Of a stretch of DNA of 64,000 bases, positions 60,385 through 64,000 are shown in pieces (the stretch's first letter is position 1; every line of letters starts with the position of its first letter). Position numbers and translations under genes: made by a program. The stretch lies in the NCBI RefSeq assembly GCF_902635505.1, contig NC_045429.1:426835669-426899668 (forward strand), given 5' to 3'. The DNA comes from Sarcophilus harrisii (lineage: Eukaryota > Chordata > Mammalia > Dasyuromorphia > Dasyuridae). The notes below the pieces were generated by a model, which was given only the letters and a program-made list of their open reading frames with translations, did no database searches and was not told the origin of the DNA.

Positions 60385-60560
60385 GAACATAAAATCACAG
60401 ATTTATTAATTGGAATTTTAGAGATTATCAAGCCCACCTTCCTCTTCCATTTTATAGGTTAGGAAACCAAGACCTGAAAAGTCAAATGAATTATCCATAG
60501 ACACATGACAACCAAATAGCAGAATTAATACTTGAAACTCATTCATCTGATTCCAGATCT
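60385..60560 (-). repeat. MIR, antisense
   Basis: TTTTAGAGATTATCAAGCCC, CATTTTATAGGTTAGGAAAC. Confidence 0.6.
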
Positions 60561-60824
60561 AATACTTCATGGTAGGATTCATCCAGGTCAGGAATTTTCC
60601 CAGAGGATGTTTAGGGACAGAATTCCTTGCTACACATATGGATCTGCTTTACTCAAAACAACTGTAGCTGTAAGAGAAAAGGAGATAACCATCTCTGAGA
60701 AGCTTGGGGATAGTATAGAGGACACGATAGCTGAGGTTGGGAAATATACCACCCACAAACAGAAGTGGGCAAAAGTCCAAAATTTTGGTTGCTAAGGTAT
60801 TGTACTTCAGTAGGTTCATAATTT

Positions 60825-61015
60825 TATTATAGGGTCATGGTTTTAGAACTGAAAGCAGCCTTAAAGAGCATTGAGTTCAATTTCTTTCATTGTACAGATG
60901 TGGAAATTGAGCTTTAGTAGGGAATAAAAGAGTAAGGTGATAGAACAATTAAGTCAAAGAGTAAGGATTGAAATCCAGGTCTTCTGACTTTAAACCCTGG
61001 TTCCAAATAATTACA
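60825..61015 (-). repeat. MIR, antisense
   Basis: TTCATTGTACAGATGTGGAA, TTGAAATCCAGGTCTTCTGA. Confidence 0.65.
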
Positions 61016-61049
61016 AAGGAAGCGATTGATTCAATTAGTCACCCTTACC

Positions 61050-61165
61050 CCATTTTATTTATTTTTTTAGTTTGGAGGTAATGGGGTTAAGTGTCTTTCC
61101 CAGGGTCACACAGCTAGTAACTATCTGAAACTAGATTTGAACTCAGGTACTCCTGACTCCAATCC
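61050..61165 (-). repeat. tRNA-SINE, antisense
   Basis: GGTAATGGGGTTAAGTGTCT, CCAGGGTCACACAGCTAGTA, TTTGAACTCAGGTACTCCTG. Confidence 0.8.
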
Positions 61166-61464
61166 ATACCTGAAAGGAATTTCCATTATAACAGATTTTA
61201 TGACTATGGAACTTATATTTTTATCTAAGTTATTGGCAAAAATGCTAAACAATACAAGATCAAACACAGATTCCTGGGAGGCTATTGGAACTATCCTAAG
61301 AAGATTACATTAAATCATTAATAAATACTCTTTGAACCTAGATAATCAATTCCAAATACATCTAATTGTATTATCTTCTAGTCCATACCTTTTACCTTTT
61401 CCATAAGAACAGTAAAATATTCTTTATTAGATACATTGTTAAAATCTAAATGAATCATTTGTTC
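61166..61464. other. Intergenic, AT-rich
   Basis: No family can be named with confidence; AAAATGCTAAACAATACAAG resembles an old mammalian LINE tail. Confidence 0.3.
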
Positions 61465-61690
61465 CTCAGGAGAGTGAGGTGGAGAGAGCTCTAGGTCTGA
61501 AGTTCAAATTCTTACTCAGATACTCATTAGCTATATCAGCTTAGGCAATTCACTTAATCTCTGTTTGTCTCAGCCCACTGGAGAAGGAAATGGCAAGCCA
61601 TTTCAGTACCTTTGCCAAGAAAATCCCATGGACAATATTGTTATGTTGGTTTGCAGAGTGAACACATAAAGTGTTGTGTATGAGTGAATA
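61465..61690 (+). repeat. Mar1-type CORE-SINE
   Basis: GCAATTCACTTAATCTCTGT, CACTGGAGAAGGAAATGGCA, AGTACCTTTGCCAAGAAAAT. Confidence 0.8.
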
Positions 61691-62399
61691 ACTGAACCAC
61701 AACACAACTCCATTGCCTCCAAACCAAATAAATAAACAAAATGAGCGAGGGGAACTTAATAACTTTGTCATAAAAGAAAATAAACTTAGTCTGGATTGAC
61801 CTATGTTTGGGGGGAGGGGGAAAGAAATAATACTAATAATGTTCTCTGCCTTTTAGCTTCATCTTCTTAAAACAATTTTTGAGTTGAACATTAATTTATA
61901 TCTAGATCATTTTTCATTTGAAAATCTTCATACTAACATAGACCCCCCATGTCATCTGACATAACTCTCCCCAAGATAATTTTAGGTAACAATTATGGGA
62001 GACTTGAACAAAGAAAAAAATAATTTAAAAATATTAATTTTATAAAATTACAAAATAGCATAAAATATAAATTCTATTTTCTATAATATATATGTGTTTT
62101 TGACACATAATATAATTTATTATATTACATATAATAAATATATAAAATGTGATATTATATATTAAAATATAAAAGATAATAATTAAAATAAAATAAAATA
62201 GCATGAGTTAACATTCTAAACTACTCATTTTCTTCCTGGACCACCACACTTAATGAATGAAAAATGTTTCATCCTGAGATCAATATCTTAACCTCTAAAT
62301 TCAAAAGAGAAAACATTGTCATTGGAAAAGTCATGATAATCACATTTGAACATGGGGAGGCAATGATCTTATATAGATTAGAGTTAAATTCATTCATTC
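61691..62399. other. Intergenic, AT-rich
   Basis: 62010-62205 is low-complexity AT sequence such as AATAAATATATAAAATGTGA. No gene. Confidence 0.55.
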
Positions 62400-62461
62400 A
62401 TTCATTTATTTTGCTGAGGCAATTGGGTTAAGCAACTTGTCCAGGGTCACACAGCTAGGAA

Positions 62462-63353
62462 TGTTATGTTAAAGTTCCCTTTTAATGGGGTGACCAGTTC
62501 CTCCAATTGTCCTATTTCGTTGTTCTGCCTTAGGTTATAACCGTCCCCTCTTGATGTTTGAAATAAAGGTTTTATAGACATTCCTTAATGTTTGACAAGA
62601 TAAAGGTTTATCCATTTCAGATGTCATTAGAATATCAGTAATGTCATTGTTCTTGTTATTCCATAAAAAACTCGCTGCCGTCTCCAACAGGAAGATGTCA
62701 GAAAGGCCTGGAGAGACTTACAGGAACTGATGCTGAGTGAAACGAGCAGGGCCAAGAGATCATTATATACTTCAACAACAATACTATATGATGACCAATT
62801 CTGATGGACCTGGCCATCCTCAGCAATGAGATGAATCTAATCAGTTCCAATGGAGCAGTAATGAACTGAACCAGCTACGCCCAGTGAAAGAATTATGGGA
62901 GATGACTAAAAACCATTACATTGAATTCCCAATCCCTATATTTTTACCCACCTGCATTTTTTGATTGCCTTCACAGGCTAATTGTACAATATTTCAGAGT
63001 CTGATTCTTTTTGTACAGCAAAATAACGGTTTGATCATGTATACTTATTGTGTATCTAATTTATATTTTAATATATTTAACATCTACTGTTCATCCTGCC
63101 ATCTGGGGGAGAGGGTGGGGGGAAGGAGGGGAAAAATTGGAACAAGAGATCTGGCAATTGTCAATGCTGTAAAGTTACCCATACATATAACCTGTAAATA
63201 AAAGGCTATTAAAAAAAGAGAGAGAGAGAGAGATGATAGTCTTGTCTAGCTCTGGGATCAACATGGATCCATTGGTCCCAGTATTTCTCTCCATTTAATA
63301 AATTATTGAATTGGTCTCAAATCTCTGTCTTGCTCAGTTTCTTCGGCATTACA
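62462..63353 (+). mobile_element. Solo LTR of an endogenous retrovirus (fossil), carrying a later retroposon
   Basis: Begins TGTTATG and ends CATTACA, near-perfect inverted ends of the usual TG...CA kind, between GGAA copies at 62458-62461 and 63354-63357. The right part has AATAAA and a T/C-rich end typical of an R-U5 region. Without the inserted retroposon it is about 350 bases. No internal viral genes are present, so it is a solo LTR, class I-like by its 4-bp target duplication. It is younger than the SINE it split and older than the retroposon inside it. Confidence 0.82.
62690..63232 (+). repeat. Marsupial retroposon, about full length, inside the solo LTR
   Basis: GAAGATGTCAGAAAGGCCTG at the 5' end, GAACTGATGCTGAGTGAAAC, CAGCAAAATAACGGTTTGAT, CTGCCATCTGGGGGAGAGGG, AATAAAAGGCTATT, then A and AG repeats. 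Little diverged. Confidence 0.9.
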
Positions 63354-63494
63354 GGAAGTGTTAAGTGTCTGAGGCACATTTGAACTCAGATCTTCCTGAC
63401 TTCAGGGTTAGTCCTCTATCCACTGTGCCACTTAGCTACCCCAAATTTATTTATTTTCAAAAAGTTGAATACAGACCCACTTTTTTCATGCTGA

Positions 63495-63765
63495 AACTTT
63501 ATAAAATTTTATTTTTTAAGTAATAATTTTTTTCAAAATATATGCAAAGATAGTTTTTGACATTCACCCTTGCAAACCTGTGTTTCAATTTTTTTTTCTT
63601 CTCATCCTCCCACCCCACCCCTCCCCCTAGAGAGCAAGTAATCCAACGTAGATTAAACGTGCACAATTCTTCTATACATATTTCCACATTTATCATGCTG
63701 CACAAGAAAAATCAGAGACTAGGATTAAATTTAATTATCACCTTTATGTCATGGTAAAGAAAGAT
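63495..63765 (-). repeat. Marsupial retroposon, antisense
   Basis: AAAATATATGCAAAGATAGT, GACATTCACCCTTGCAAACC, CCCCCTAGAGAGCAAGTAAT, ATGCTGCACAAGAAAAATCA. Opposite in orientation to the copy at 62690. Confidence 0.85.
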
Positions 63766-64000
63766 CGTAGCTTTTGCTTTTCCCATTTCCCTAAAGGGAA
63801 AATTCTAGAATGAGTTTTAGGCTAAAGAAATAGTATTTTTTAATATTTCTAAAGAAACCCAAAAAAGGGTTTGGTTGGTTTTGTTTTGGATATGCTTCCA
63901 TACTTCTTCTTAAAGACATGCTGGTTCTTTGTGATCATCTTTTCCTAGATGTTCATTAACATCTTTCACTTTAATAATTCATTCTACAATTTTCCCAGGA
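63766..64000. other. Window end, no feature seen
   Basis: AT-rich intergenic sequence. Confidence 0.4.

Larger units (their letters stand above)
62400..63443 (-). repeat. tRNA-SINE split by a solo LTR
   Basis: The first part, 62400-62461, ends CACACAGCTAGGAA. It resumes at 63354 with GGAAGTGTTAAGTGTCTGAG and ends CACTGTGCCACTTAGCTACC. The duplicated GGAA is the LTR's target site. Confidence 0.92.

Noticed and set aside
49006-64000. First exon of SNX27
   Set aside because: Expected next by synteny, but no CpG-rich promoter or sorting-nexin PDZ/PX sequence was recognised; it probably lies beyond 64000.
1-64000. An undescribed gene system
   Set aside because: Both genes are well-known mammalian genes and the rest is explained by introns, repeats and a retrocopy; nothing suggests a novel operon-like or defence system.

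Overview
The window is marsupial nuclear DNA. The host genes are typical mammalian split genes. The interspersed repeats are tRNA-headed marsupial SINEs, Mar1-type CORE-SINEs with a BovB/RTE-like tail, L2, L3/CR1 and L1 LINEs, small hAT-like elements, and a poly(A)-tailed retroposon family known to me from marsupials. The high copy of the A-tailed SINE and of that retroposon family suggests an Australian marsupial, perhaps a dasyurid, but this cannot be fixed from the sequence alone. No bacterial, phage or defence system is present.

Layout. Positions 1-4814 hold the last nine coding exons of CGN (cingulin, tight-junction plaque protein), + strand, followed by a 3' UTR ending near 6105. From 6110 to 7800 is a short intergenic stretch with an L3 fossil and a striking 53-bp minisatellite. 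A GC-rich CpG-island-like promoter (about 7800-9250, with a TATA box at 8834) starts TUFT1 (tuftelin), also on +. Its twelve recognised coding exons run from 8949 to 47432, and the 3' UTR ends near 48720 or 49005. CGN followed head-to-tail by TUFT1 is the human 1q21.3 order, so the block is syntenic. The expected next gene, SNX27, is not reached. From 49 to 64 kb there is only intergenic DNA: LINE, SINE and retroposon fossils, a decayed processed copy of ZDHHC3, and a solo LTR inside a SINE.

The two genes do not form a pathway. Cingulin crosslinks ZO proteins, actomyosin and microtubules at epithelial tight junctions. Tuftelin is a coiled-coil protein first found in enamel, now also tied to keratin, desmosome and hypoxia biology. 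Both encode long coiled coils. The most interesting host-gene observation is that TUFT1 exon 2 seems to survive only as a relic, lacking a usable acceptor in the right phase and probably broken by a SINE. The gene would then encode only the short, exon-2-skipped form (367 residues).

Family comparisons use remembered human protein and repeat consensus sequences. No alignment could be run, so repeat borders are mostly good to about 10-30 bases unless target-site duplications are given.
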